Below, in pieces: positions 46,701 through 59,814 of a stretch of DNA of 64,000 nt. A program made the translations under genes and the position numbers. This DNA comes from Spirodela intermedia (taxonomy: Eukaryota; Streptophyta; Magnoliopsida; Alismatales; Araceae). The first letter of the stretch is position 1. Each line of letters opens with the position of its first letter. The stretch covers positions 4,040,001-4,104,000 of the forward strand of contig LR746269.1 in the NCBI GenBank assembly GCA_902729315.2, given 5' to 3'. The notes beneath the pieces were generated by a model. That model did not search any database. It was not told the origin of the DNA and saw only the letters and a list, made by a program, of their open reading frames with translations.

Positions 46701-49700
46701 ATAATAAACACTACAAAATAGGATTACAAAATAATAAGATATTTCTCATGATTTGATTCAACTGATACCCATTTAACAATATATTTATCCATTCATTTGA
46801 AGATTATTCTTCAGCTTTTTTTTTTTATGCTCAAGAATTATTTTGTAAAGAATCACTTCATTTCATATATTAATACCTTAAATGTTATCAATAATAGTAG
46901 GATAATAAAAAAAAGAAGATAATTTGTGTATCAACTATGTTGAATTTATTAAACATTTGAAAAAAATTAATGATATATACTAACTATCAAGATTAAATAA
47001 TCAATTATTGACAATTTTCACATTTAATTATCATAACCAATGCCATCAAGAAATATGTTATTACATAGTGATTAATCCGTTAACATATATATCTAAATGT
47101 ATTTTTTCTAACATATCAAATTACAATTCAATATAATTTGAACTAGTTTCAATTAGCCTTGGTATTTGTACAATAATATGCTACTAAAAATAAAGATTGG
47201 TCAGTCGAATAATTAATCATCAAATTATAAATAAACTTTGCTTGAGCCAAAGTACAATTCTATTATTTTAACTTTTCTCTCTAAATACAAAAAATCAAAT
47301 TATCAATAGTTTTTATTATAACTTTTATGTAATCATCTGTTTGTGGTTAACAAATACTACTAAATGTTGAGAATGTGTCAATCTTTTTAGAAAGAGTTTG
47401 TCAAAAGTGAGATATTAACTTAGAATTTCTATGAGATGTAATTGATTTAGAAATTCTATGTAGATGAACAATTTCTTTGAAGAAGTAATTTACTTTCTAA
47501 CTTACATCATTTGACATTTTTTCATGTAATGAAATGTGTTATTTTTAAAAACCTATCAATTACAATAAAAACTGAGTTAGCATCTGTTCGTGTTCATAGC
47601 ATACCTAATATAAAGTTCATAGAAATATCAACCAATGGATGCTATAGAATCTGCAAGAGATATAATCCAGTGTTTTGACTCTGTATTTATGAACAAAAAA
47701 AATTCTATATATTTCTTTAGCATGATGTCCTACTAAGCCTAAAGAGTCTAATTCATGTAATAGTTTCTCTTAGAGAGCATAGGTTATGTTCTTCGAAATA
47801 AAAAGGTGTTAGTTGATAACCCAAACATATTCATATATTGTTAAGAAAAATCATCATCTTATAAATATAATTCCTTAAGATATTTAAATCCTATGATCTC
47901 AAAACATAGGTTCACCAAATAAATTATTTTTCTATTAAGAGCATCTACAACTCGATTAAATTGTTCAAACTATGTATAATAATGAAAGTAAAGCATTGAA
48001 TTAAAGAGATTCATCTAACATACGTTATATTGATAGAAGACTACTTATTGACCGATTTAAGAGTTTAATGCTCTTTATATAAAATAAACTTATGTTGGAC
48101 AAAGTAATGGTCTCATGTTTGTAAACCACAAACTACAACATAAAATTCTAATTTATATGTTGTCTATTTTTTTCTTATATCTAAATTTTTTTCACTAAAA
48201 AATGCTACTGGTCAACCTTCTGGTAAAAGTACATCTTCGATGCCAACTATTGATGTATTATATTTCACATCAGATAGTTATTAAAATTTAAAAGGGCTAA
48301 AATAAGAGCATAACGTAATAAAGACTTGTCTTGGTTTCAAAAGTATTCCACCAATCTCCTAGTTAAATTCAGATTTGATGATATCTGCTTTTTAAATTAA
48401 CTTTTGAGAAAATTTTAGAACAACAAAGTATATCTAACATGTCATCTAGGCATGGAATTAGAAATCAATATATAACTATTTTCTTATTGATTGTTTATAG
48501 TCAACACATAATCATCAACTTTCATCTTTTTTTGAAATAAGTAAAGTAAGCATGGAGCATGGGTTTATAATTTCTTTTATTAATCATTTACTCAATAACT
48601 CTTATAATGTGATAGGTTAGGCAAGCTAACTTTAAACATGGTGGGAAGATGAATAGATACTTCTTGAATTATAGAAATTTTAGATAATAGACATTCAACA
48701 GCTTTTAGTATTTAAATTAGGCTTTTGAACAATCACAAATAATTTAATATTAATAAAAAACTCATTAAGAAACTCATTCTAGTTGATCACCCTTACTTTT
48801 CTTCTTTTCTTCTCCTTTGCTAAAGTTACCATCTTGCATTGGAGCCAAAATAATTTTTTTCCTCTTTTTATAAAAGACATAAGTATTTTCCGTACCACAG
48901 TGTGTAAGATCAACATCAAATTATCATGGTCAGCCTAATATCATGTGGCAAACATCCATCTTAGTGATGTCACACTGTACTTCATCAAAATAAATATTTT
49001 TAATAGAAAATTTGAACAAACGAGACTCAAAAACTCAAGTTTATGTTTCTTTATTAATCCAACCAATTCGGCATGGATGAGTGTGTGGGCTCACTTGTAA
49101 GCCCAAATTTCAAACCATAATTGAAGAACAAATATTCTCACTACTACTATTATCAATAGTCACATCACATATTTTAAAATTCACAATACCTTTGTTTTAA
49201 AGATGTTCTCTTTTTTTGGGTGCATATATCAATCTTCTCACTACGAGTGTGACAGTACATCTCAGTACCAAATTCAATAAAGTTTTCATCTACTTTATTT
49301 TCAATTCTCACTCTTCATATTCTACTTGCTCTTCAATTGAATTGACAATATTTATTGTGTCATATTTTAGATAAATACTTTATTTGTGTCTATTTTCTCC
49401 ACACTTGTAACATTTAAGAATAACATTAAGGGTATAAGAATTTTGGTTATTAAAGACTTGAGCAGAAGTATCTGCTCTACTTGATCTAGTAAAAATCTGA
49501 TTATATCATCCATTTTGTGGCATGAAAGAAACAATAACTAATCTTCCTCTATCTAGTTGAAGAGTTGACATCTGACTTCCATAACTTTGAACTCTATTTT
49601 TTCTTATCTGTAATATTTTTGCATGCTCTACAACCATTACAATATCATTAAGTTTAAAAAATGAATGAAACACTATTTTGTCTTCAATTTCTTATGTGAG

Positions 49701-50244
49701 GCAATCTTTAAATCTTGAGATCATATATGACTCAAACTCTATGAAATCAATTTAATATGATAAATAATAAAATTATTCAGCATAATTAAAAATAGATATA
49801 TGGTTTTCAGCATAATCAAAAATAATTTTGATATTGTTGATATAAAATATATTAAAATCTAGGAGAAGAAAATGAGATTTTAAGAGTTTCTTCATTTTCT
49901 CCCATGATCATACAAGTTTTTTACTTCACCTATACATGTGGCCTATAATTCATCTCAACAAGTAAAAGCTCAACCTTTCAGTTTATAAAACAATAGCTTT
50001 ACTTATTTTCTTTCATAAATTTCCATGTACTCAAAAATCATTATACTTCAGCTAATTAATCTATCAACTCTTCAATCTTCAAATTGCCATTAAAACATGG
50101 TAACTCAATCTTTATATGAAAATATTGACAAATATCTTCTTCACATCTTGATTTAGAACTTGTAGAACTAGAATTACAATGAGTAGATGGTTCTTTCAGT
50201 CATGAAAAATGATTCAACTAAAAACATAAATCTTTCAAATTACA
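46700..50244 (-). pseudogene. Old Ty3/gypsy gag-pol relic, minus strand
   Basis: Heavily mutated copy of the same family as 57230-59100. On the minus strand, gag-like sequence is at about 49400-50200, protease at about 48777-49010 (matching the minus-strand protease at 57541-57792 along its length) and RT at about 48340-48560. Integrase/RNase H remnants may lie at 46700-48300 but are too decayed to name. Stops interrupt every domain. Confidence 0.7.
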
Positions 50245-50994
50245 TGATATAGCCCAAGACTCAAGTTAAAGTCTTAATTTACAATTTAGGTCATAAAGTG
50301 AAGGGTGCTAAAAAGGAGCCTACATATGTCTTTTCAGATATGAAATTTTTTATTCTTTACTTTATGTTCTTTCACTTTGAGAAAATATTATCCTTTTCAT
50401 CTAGAAATGTCTTTAATATCATTCAAAGTCTATACCTAAGGTCTATTAATAATCTTTGAATCTCAGTTCATAATTAGTTAGTGATGTGACTCGATCATTG
50501 TATAATAAATCATACAAATTTAAAATACTAATTATCAAATTTTTAAAAATATTTTAGAAAAATAAAATTATTTATCATTTGATAAATAGTGAAGAATTTT
50601 CAAATTAATCACAAGGATGTAAGATAATATCAAATAATATTTTACATTTTAAAAAAATATATAAATCTTCATCATTTTTAGACTAAATGATGAATATAAA
50701 ATATATTTAAAGTTTTACAAAAAAAATATGATTTATCCAGAATTATGTAATAATTTTAGTAATGATACCCTGCGGATTACATCAATGAGATTTCTACTAA
50801 TGATTCAGTGATTCTGGTAACTTAATCATTTAACAAAAATTGTAGAAAATTTATGATTTAATCAGATAAAAACTTGAATTTTGACTCTGGTACGATTTAA
50901 ACCCTTATTGGTTGCCCGCTTGAATCAGAGAAATTATATAAGTATGGGAATATCCTTATAAACTGACATCTTTATCATATATCTTTTTGATAAA
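50245..50994 (+). repeat. LTR-like segment, plus orientation
   Basis: Begins TGATATAGCCCAAGACTCAA and matches the start of the LTR at 53044 for about 90 bp, including ggtcataaagt and gagcctacat. It abuts the minus-strand gag relic. The remainder to 50994 is AT-rich and not assigned. Confidence 0.5.
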
Positions 50995-51069
50995 TGATAC
51001 AGCCCAAACTCTGAAGCCAACTACTAAAAAACTTGAAGCCCACTTTACTTAACTGGCCCAGTTACGAAA

Positions 51070-51360
51070 TTAGGCCCATTCTCTATTTTTATTATTTTTT
51101 GAATTTCAATTGAAATTAAAATTTCATCTGAAATTTAAATTTTCGTTTGAAATTTGAATTTCATCTAAAATTCGAATTTTCGTTTAAAACACAAATTTTA
51201 AAAAAAAAATTGAAATTCAAATTTCATCCAAAATTCCAATTTTTCTTTGAAATTCAAATTTCATCCGAAATTCCATTTTATTTTTTTTAAATTCAAATTT
51301 CATGCGAAATTAAAATTTCAGTCAAAATTTGACTTTAAATTTAGATATCATTTGAAATTA
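51070..51360. repeat. AAATTTGAATTTC-type AT microrepeat
   Basis: Variants of gaaatttgaatttcatctga recur about a dozen times in nearly palindromic form. Similar but shorter tracts occur in the LTR of the tandem unit (59480-59560 and 63590-63670). An open frame running through it (51247-51486) encodes only a Lys/Phe-rich low-complexity stretch. Confidence 0.8.
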
Positions 51361-52813
51361 GAGTTTGTTGATTTCAAGATTCATATAGAACAAGGACTTG
51401 AAGATTTGAATGACACTTTGAACCAAATCATAGCACCAATGTCTGCAATAGAATGTCAATCTCCAAGTCAAATTGGTCAAAAATAAAGTGATTTCTTCTT
51501 CTCAGAGAAAAACTTATTAAATGATACAGGAAGCTCAAAAAGTAGATCTAATTATGATGATTGCAAATATTTTTGAAAATAGAAGGATTTCTTCAAAACA
51601 CAAGTTGAGAGATTTTTTGAATATATGAAGATTTCAAAACTAGAATTAGTTATCAATGAACTCAAAAGTGGAGCCTCGGCTTGCTGGGATCAACTGCAAT
51701 CATCCGTGCAAGATGAGGAAGAGATCAAGTTCAAAGTTGGGGTAAGATGAATAAATTATTAAAATCTAAATTTCTTTCTCCTGATTATGAACGGGTTTTT
51801 ATATCAGTAATATCAAAGTTGTAAACAGAGAAATAGATGTGTCACAAAATATGTTGAGAAAAGGTTACAAACTTTCTTCAAGAGTCGATTTGACTGAATC
51901 TGAAACTTATATGTTCTCTAGATTTAAAGTGGACTTGAACGGTGGGATATTAAAGAAAAGGTTTCTTTATTATCATTTTTCAAGTTAAGTGATACTATTA
52001 TGGCATCAGAATGTGCTGAAGCTTTATTGGAGAAAGGAAAATCTAGAACTGAAAATTCTACTAATGTGTTAACATCTATAACATGTAATGAAACATTAGT
52101 AACCTCGAATTGCACCAAGACCAAGTGTGTTTTTAGTATGCAAACTTCTTCTCAAAGAAATTCATATGTACCTAACTCTGTTCCAAAACGTTCCAAAAGG
52201 TCACAAATCAAATGCTTGTCTTTAATGTGTGAATTTCACTGAGGCCATAAATGAAGATGACATTGAAGGTGCAGAAGATCAAGAAGAAATTCAAGAGAAT
52301 GCTATTGAAGGCAAAGATGAAGAAGACCTTGGTCACTTTCCACTCAGTTTAAGGTTGATGTATGCACCAAATAAGGAAGAACCTCCCCAGTGTCATAATG
52401 TTTTCAGAACGAAATACACTATTGATGGGAAGGTATGTGATTTGATTATTGATTGTAACAGTAGTGAAAATATTATTTCTTCTTTGATGGTACAGAATTT
52501 GAAGCTGAAAACTAAAAAACATCCACATCCATATAGAATTGTGTGCATAAAAAAGAATTATGAAACCAAAGTTACAGACACTATTTTAATTAAGTTCTCA
52601 ATGGGAAAAACTATTTTTTATGAAATTTACTATGACATTGTTGAGATGGATGCTTGTCATCTAATTTTAGATAGATCATGGGATTATGATTTAGATGCAA
52701 CTCACTTAGACAGAGATAATCATTATATATTTTACAAAAATTGCGAGAAGTTTTTCTTACGACCAATAAAAGAAAATAAGTTTTTCAGTACAGTTAAAGA
52801 AAAGAAAATATAA
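51340..52813 (+). pseudogene. Ty3/gypsy gag and protease relic
   Basis: Gag is recognised by ISKLELVINELKSGASACWD (near 51630-51690). An acidic linker (EDDIEGAEDQEEIQ) leads to a retropepsin-like domain (KYTIDGKVCDLIIDCNSSEN; the catalytic box reads IDCNSS instead of the usual IDSGSS). VEMDACHLILDRSWDYDLDA follows, the conserved end of this protease type. Frame breaks separate gag from protease. Confidence 0.8.
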
Positions 52814-53043
52814 TGATTGATAAAAAAGAACTTTTTAATACTTTAAAATAAAACCCTGGAATATTTATGCTGGTTAAAAAAGAGAATAATGGTGTACTTT
52901 TTAAAGATTAATGACAATGCATACCTCATTGAGTTCCTACCAAATAGTACTATTTCACCTACATTAAATATATGTGACATATATGAGTACTACAATGATT
53001 TAAATGAAGACTCAAATATTAGTTTTCTTGAAAGAGGAGAGAT

Positions 53044-53620
53044 TGATGTAGCCCAAGACACAAGTTGAAGTCTCAACATTGAATTTGGGTCCACATCCCT
53101 AATTTGGGCCATAAAGTTAAAACGTGGAAGAAAAAGAGCCCACATCCATCACTAGTGAGCCCACATAGTCAGATCTCTGACTATGAGAGTCTGTAGAGAA
53201 GATCTGTTCTGGATCTTTCACTATGTGTCTGGTTTAGGTCATGTATGAGTTAGTTACAGAATTTTGATAGAATTTCTCTAAGATGTCAGTGTTTCACAGT
53301 GTGTTTGAAGTTATTTCATAGTTACTCAGACTCTTTTTGGAGAGCGCCCAACCTAACCTATATAAAGCCCCCCACTGTAACATCAAGTGCTCACTTTGTT
53401 AGTTGAATCAGTTTTCTCCACTGTGAAAATATTTTCTTCTTGCTTGTGGATTCATGCACCTTATTGCAGATTCAAGGGTTTGAGACTCCAAATCTGTGGA
53501 TTCAAAAGCAGGTATTTTCCCTATGATTAGAGCTTTGTAGATTAAGGCCCATATCTTCTTTATCTTTTGCGTAACTGTTGCGTCAGAATCCCAATGTACC
53601 ATGCTCTATTCTGAAATGTT
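53044..53620 (+). repeat. 3' LTR of the plus-strand Ty3/gypsy element
   Basis: Starts TGATGTAGCCCAAGACAC after the purine tract and carries a promoter-like ctatataaagcc near 53358. The end is not sharply defined; sequence after about 53620 is again gag-like. Confidence 0.65.
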
Positions 53621-55005
53621 GGAGATGTAATCAGGAAGGTCAAAATCAAATGCTTGCCTATAATGTGGTTCTATGAAGAAGATGAAGTGAAGTGTGCAGA
53701 AGATCAAGAAATTCAACAGAATGTTATTGAAGACGAAGAAAAAGAAGACTTTGGTCACTCTTTAGTTGTTCAAAGGTTGATGTATGCACCATCAATTTGA
53801 CAGTGCATCTCCAGTATGAAATTTAATTAAATTTTCTTCTACCTCACCTTCATATTTTGTTTCCTCATCAATAGAATCTGCAAGGTTTATGTGCCATTCA
53901 TGTCAAATCTTCATCATATACTCAGTTTCATCTAGCTCTATATGTTCTAAATAGAGATTTGAAAAAGATAATTTTCGAAACTTTCGTATGAAAATTGACT
54001 TAGCATCTTTTAATAGGCATTCGAAGATTGAAGAGTTCTTAAATTGACTCATTAGAGTAAAAGAATTTTTTGAATAAATGAAAGTTTTTGACAAAAGTAA
54101 AGTTATTGGCTTATAAACTGAAGGGTTGAGCCTCTACAAGGCAAGTCAATTATAGACCAAACGTACCAGGTCAGACAAAGAATATTTACGATCATGAGAG
54201 AAAATGACAAAACTTTTAGGATCTCATTATCTTCCTCTAGATTATCAAAAAAAAAAATATCAACAGTACAAAAAAATTTAAGGTTGCCTTAGATGAAAAA
54301 TTGAAGACAAATTAGTTTCATAGTCATTTTTCAGGCTTAATGATAGTAGAATAGGTGTTGAATGCGAGATGTACAACATCATGTTGCCCTTATACCAAAA
54401 GTAATGTCCTTATACCTTTCGTACTATAAAATGACTGAAACAGAAGAAATTTGCAGAAATGATAACTTAATCACGTTTCAGCTTTTGTTGTATATTCTGA
54501 AAGCAATGTCACGAGCTTGGATCTGAAATGAACTTGTCTTGGTTGTAAACTCCTTATCTTGAATCTACAGAAAGAAGAGATTCCGCCCCTTGAGTTTCAC
54601 AAGGGTTGATCCTGAGTTTACAAGATTGAAAATGACTCCCTAAGTCCTCAGGGATACTGGAATCTACCAGTTGAAGGGTAGAACCTCCAAAAAGAAAAGG
54701 AATTCGAAAGGGGGACAACATTTGGAGATGAATATGATGCAACAATACTTCACATTCGACGTGTACTGTCACAAAAAGGTCAGCCAATAGTTTTTTCGGT
54801 GACAACATTTCTGAGGCAACAAAAAAAATGGACAACAGAATTTTTGCCATGATCTGTGTTTTACAAACATGAGAACACTATTTGATTCAACGAGACTTTA
54901 TTTGTATACTGAAGATCAGACTCTTAAATGAGTAAATAGTCAAACTTCAATCAATAGAATTTTTGCTCGATGGATCTCTTTTATTCAATGCTCGATCCGT
55001 GTTTG
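53621..55005. repeat. Scrambled Ty3/gypsy fragments
   Basis: A mosaic of family pieces. About 53630-53790 repeats the acidic linker of 52195-52380 (plus). It is joined directly to a piece matching minus-strand sequence at 57987-58130. Plus-oriented gag leader at about 54455-54640 matches the reverse complement of 63170-63350. No open frame is meaningful. Confidence 0.7.
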
Positions 55006-55189
55006 TTGGTGCCCGAATCAAGACTCCATTACCCCTTTGGACTCTGGTAACCCTCTTCCTGATTCTGTGCATTCAGAACCACCCCCTTATGGACTCAAGG
55101 GACCAGTCTTCTTAAACCAGCGGATTCAGAACAAAGGGCCAGCAACTGGAGCAATAGGACCTGCCCTTCTCAGTTTCCACTATGTGGAG

Positions 55190-55201
55190 TGATATCAGAG
55201 C
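55190..55201 (+). other. Primer-binding site in tandem unit copy 1
   Basis: TGATATCAGAGC, one mismatch from the tRNA-iMet site TGGTATCAGAGC. It lies 10 bases after the LTR-like end tttcca and before gag-like codons. The same site recurs at 59825-59836 and 63935-63946. Confidence 0.7.
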
Positions 55202-57229
55202 TAAGTCTGCATTCAACATTCAAATTTACATTAGTGATCATGAAATTTCTGAGGTATGTCCTTTTGAATATAAGAGTTTGTGGATTTCAAGACTCAGGGA
55301 AGAAAAATTTAACGATCTAAATGATATTTTGCAGCAAATAAATATGATACAGGAAGCTCAAAAGTAGATGTGATTATGATTATCATAAAGATTATAAAAG
55401 AAGATTAATTTGCCTAGTTTCGACAATAGAGGAAATTTTTGGTTGGATTTCAGAAGTTAAAAGATTTTTTTAATATATGAAGATTTTAGAGGAGAAACAG
55501 GTGAAAGTAATTGCTTATAAATACAAAGGATGAGCCGGTGCCTAGTAAGAGTAGCTACAGTCCACTCAAGCAAGACTAAAAAAGGATCAAGTTCGAAGTT
55601 GGTAATTTTATATGAAGAAAAGGTTTCTAAAGAAATAATTTTCTATCTCCCCTTCAAGGTTTGCTCCAAACTTGTAGCATTTAAGAATGACATTAGGAGT
55701 ATAAGAATTTTTGTTAGTATGACTTTGGGCAGGATGATTTGCTCCACTTGATCTAACAGATTTTATTCACCCATTATATGGTGTCGAAGAAAACAACAGT
55801 AGATCTTCCTCTATCTGGCTGAAGAGTTGAATTCTGACTTCAAAACTTTGAAATTCTGATTTTTCGTTTCTCTAATAAGGCCTTAGCATTCTCTGAAGCC
55901 GATGCAATATCATTAGCGTGAAAAATAACTGTAAACTTACTTTGTCCTTAATTTTCCATCTGAGATCTCCTTTAAATCTTGAAATCAAATATGACTCGAA
56001 TTCTCTCAAGTCAATCCGAGAAGATATAATTTTTTTTCATCCTTTGGGGTAAGAAAACTGATCTATTTCCCTCATGATCCTACAGACTGGGCAATTTGAC
56101 TCAGGAAGAAAGCCAAAATAATAGGATTATGTTTTGGCACAAGTAGACTTGCATATAACACGATAATTAATCGTTCGACTAATTAATCTTTATTTTCGAT
56201 GATAGATTATTTTCCTCTGAGAATTACATATAACTCAAAAATATCACAGTAAATTTCATTAAAATTAAATTTTCGCCTTAAATTTCATGTGAATGAGTAA
56301 TTTAGTGTAAGTTGTGATTTGCTATTTGACTTCCACCATTTGTTTATTCATACAAATATATGCCCATAGATGTTAGGGAATCGACAATGAAGCAATGGGT
56401 ATGTATTATGTTGTTGCTATCTGTTGCTGAAAATAATTCCAACAACCTGTGATATGTCATATATCCTTGAAAATTCACAAGATTGTTCTATTGATACTAT
56501 CAGTTGTTCTAGCAGTGAAAAAATTACCTTTCTTCACTATACAAATTATTCATTATAATCCAACTATGAATATAGTCAATATGTTGTCATATAGACTTGG
56601 AAGGTATTGCTGATGATGTCGCCCAGAAACTGCTGTCAAATGAGAATTATAAAGTTTTTGACCCAAGTGGAGGAACTATTAACATCTGCGTCGAAAAGGT
56701 TAAAAAATGATAGAATGAAGTGCAATGATTTTTTAGACCAACTCAAATGAAACAGAAACTCAGGAAACATGAAGACTATCTTTTGCTCAAATTCAGTTTC
56801 AAATGGTCTACTAAGAGATCCGGTCACATGTTTAGTGAGCATAAATCTTACAATTTGCACATTTTATTCATGTAAAAAATCCGTCAATTCTGTTTAGGGC
56901 GTTTTTATTTCTTAGGGGCCTTCTAACATAACCCTTCTAAAATATCCGTCAGTTTTGCTCAATTCTGTTTTCCTCTTCGTATTTTATAAGATAATTTCCA
57001 CTTATCGATTACTTATGACTAATTTTCAGCCTATAACTGTGTTCCTCGAAATAAAAAACCATCTTGTAGCTGAAAGCCTTTAGTCGTTATTCTTGATGTA
57101 CATATCATATATTGTTGAGAAAAATCATCATCCTCTCATAACAGTTGAGAAATAAGAATGTTATTAAAATAAATAACAACAAATTTACCAATAAAAGATT
57201 TCCAAAGCTGATTCATCACTCTCATAACA

Positions 57230-59100
57230 GTACTGGGGGCATTCGATAAGCCGAAAGCCATGACCAACTATTCATGAACACCTAGCCGATTTTTGATTCG
57301 ATGATATCCGCTCTCTAAATCAACTTTTGAGAAAATTTTAGAACCACAAAGAATATCTGACATGTCATCTAGGCGTGAAATTGGGAATCTGTAGTTAACC
57401 GTTCTCTTGTTCATAGCTATACTGTCGACACATATTCGCCAATTACCATCTTTCTTCGGAAGAAGTAAAGCATCAACATCAAGTAAATACGATGTTGAAC
57501 ATCTCGCATTGATTGAGATCAGGTTTTGGTATCACATCAGCTATTTCAAACTCCTTAAGAAATTCTTTCTGGTTGAGATCATTACTTTTCTTTTCTCCTT
57601 CTCTCCTTTACAAAAATCCATGTCCTGCATTGGAGCCAAGAAAATTTTCTTACCATTTCTATAGAAAATATGAATGTTTTCCTTGCCACAGTGTGTAGCA
57701 TCAACATCAAACTGCCATGGCCTGCCTAATATCATGTGACAAGCATCCATGTCAACAACATCACAGTCCTTCATCAGAGTAGGTTTTGCCAATTGAAAAT
57801 TTGATTAGACCGGTTTCTCGATCTTTAGTTTCTGTTTCCTTATTGGCCAAACAAATTCGATATGGATGAGGGTGTGGGCTTGTCTGCAAACCTATTTTTT
57901 AAACAGTGCAATTTCTTCTGAAAATATTATGGCACTCTGGGTCATCTTTTCTTTTGGTGAATACATCAATACGACTACAAGTGAATGTGACAGTACATCT
58001 CCAGTATTAAATTTAATACAATAAACAACCACAATAAATCTTCTACCTCACCTTCAATTTCTGGTTCTTCATGTTCTGTTTCCTCTTCAATAGAATCTGC
58101 AAGGTTTACTGTGCCATGTTTATGACAGACATTTGTGCCATATTTAGCATTTGAGAATGACATTAGGAGTATAAGGATTCATTTTAGTAGAGACTTAGGC
58201 AAAAGGGTTTGCTCCACCTTATCGGACAAAACTTTGATTCAACTGTCCATTATGTGGTGTAGAAGAAACAACAGTAGATCTTCCTCTTTCTTGCTGAAGA
58301 GTTGAATACTTAAATCCAAAATTTCAAATTCAGGTTTTCCTTTCTCTAATAAGCCTTCAGCACGCTCTGCAGCCATTACGATGTCATTAAGCTTGAAAAA
58401 TGACTATGCAGCTACATTATCCTCAATTCCCTATCTGAGACCACCTTTAAATCACGAAATCGTATATGACTCGGATTCTGTCAAGTCAATTCAAGAAGAT
58501 ACATGATAAAATTCCTCAGCATAATCAGAAACCGATCTATTCCCTTGTCTGCAGTGTTCATCTTGTTGATAAAAAAATTGTTCATAATCAGAAATTTGTT
58601 CATTCTCTTGAAACTGATTTCAACAATTTTTCATTTCTCTCATGATCATAAAGGCTCTTTCCGTTACCTCATACGTGTTGTCTGTAGTTGATCCCACCCT
58701 TCAGTTTATAAGCTAAAAGCTTGACCTTTTTTTCATCAGAAATTTTCATATACTTAAAAAATTGTTCTACTTCAACAAATCTAAAAACTCTTCCATCTTA
58801 AAATGGCCATTAAACCCTGGTAAGTCAATCTTCATACGAAAATCTCAAAAATTATCTTCTTCAAATCTTGATCCAGAACTTGTAGAACGAGAGGAACAAT
58901 GAGTATCTGATGAAGAGTCGACAAGAGTGAGTGGCTTTTTAAAGACGTGAATGACTCTCTAATAGACTCATTCTTTCCAAAAGTTGTTTCAAGGTATCAT
59001 GAATATGATCCAATTTTTGATCTATTCGATCTTGAAAAGCAATAAAATCTGAATCATTATCACCAATATGAGTAGATTCACCTTGTGGACTCAGGATTAA
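57230..59100 (-). pseudogene. Ty3/gypsy gag-protease-RT relic in tandem unit copy 1, minus strand
   Basis: On the minus strand gag lies at about 59100-58200 (KIDLPGFNGHFKMEEFLDLL) and an acidic linker at 58163-57975. Protease is at 57792-57541 (DVVDMDACHMILGRPWQFDV). The start of RT is at about 57520-57230 ([18 protein letters not shown], then [19 protein letters not shown]). The catalytic part of RT, RNase H and integrase are missing or unrecognisable. Frames are broken throughout. Confidence 0.85.
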
Positions 59101-59353
59101 CCCCTTGTGAAACTCAAGGGGCGAAATATCTTCGTTCTATGGATTCAAGGCAAGGAGTTTTCAATCAAGACGCATTCATTTCAGATTGAAACTCGTGATA
59201 CTGCTATCAGAATATACAGCCAAAGCTGAAATGTGATTAAGCTATGTCAGCTGAGCCTGCTGGATTATCGATACCATACACAAATCTATCGACTTTATTT
59301 TTTCTTCTTTTTTTCCCTCTGCCTTTTCTCTTCACTAATAATAACATCAACAT

Positions 59354-59814
59354 TGATGCAGCCCAAACCCTGAAGCCCACTACTGAAGAAGCCTGAAATT
59401 CGATTACTGCTGCAGGTCGAAGCCCACCTTACTTAATGCACCTTGAAACTCACTGTTGCAGCTGAAAGTCTAGCTCGAATTTAATCTGAAATTCAAATTT
59501 CAATTTCAATCAAATTCAAAATTAAAATTTAGATTTCATTTTAAATCAATTTCTACGCGCCCGAATCAAGACTCTTTAACCTATTTAAACGCACTCCCTG
59601 TAGCCCTAGGGAAACATTATCTTTTTTTAAAATTTATTTCTTGGTGCGCGAATCAAGACTCCATTACCCCTTTGGACTCTGGTAACCCTCTTCCTGATTC
59701 TGTGCATTCAGAACCACTCCCTTATGGACTCAAGGGACCAGTCTTCTTAAACCAGCGGATTCAGAACAAAGGGCCAGCAACTGGAGCAATGGGACCTGCC
59801 CTTCTCAGTTTCCA
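59354..59814 (+). repeat. LTR within the tandem unit
   Basis: TGATGCAGCCCAAACCCTGA to CAGTTTCCA gives a 461-bp TG..CA segment. It has a TATA-like tatttaaa at 59582 and is followed by the primer-binding site. Its start matches 50995 and 53044. It bridges the junction between units; the same LTR recurs at 63464-63924. Confidence 0.75.

Larger units (their letters stand above)
50995..53620 (+). mobile_element. Truncated Ty3/gypsy element, plus strand
   Basis: Starts with an LTR-like TGATACAGCCCAAACTCTGA. Gag (51340-51800) and protease (about 52380-52800) follow. A purine tract gaaagaggagagat at 53030-53043 lies directly before an LTR starting TGATGTAGCCC at 53044. RT and integrase are absent, so the element has lost most of pol. 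Its 5' LTR boundaries are uncertain. Confidence 0.7.
55006..59640. repeat. Tandem unit copy 1 (4,635 bp)
   Basis: First of three tandem units beginning ttggtgc(c/g)cgaatcaagac. It equals copy 2 apart from scattered single-base changes and an extra segment of about 525 bp (55531-56055). That segment carries a further diverged gag piece. Confidence 0.92.

Noticed and set aside
51247-51486. Lys/Phe-rich 79-codon frame
   Set aside because: Low-complexity reading of the AAATTT microrepeat running into a gag relic.
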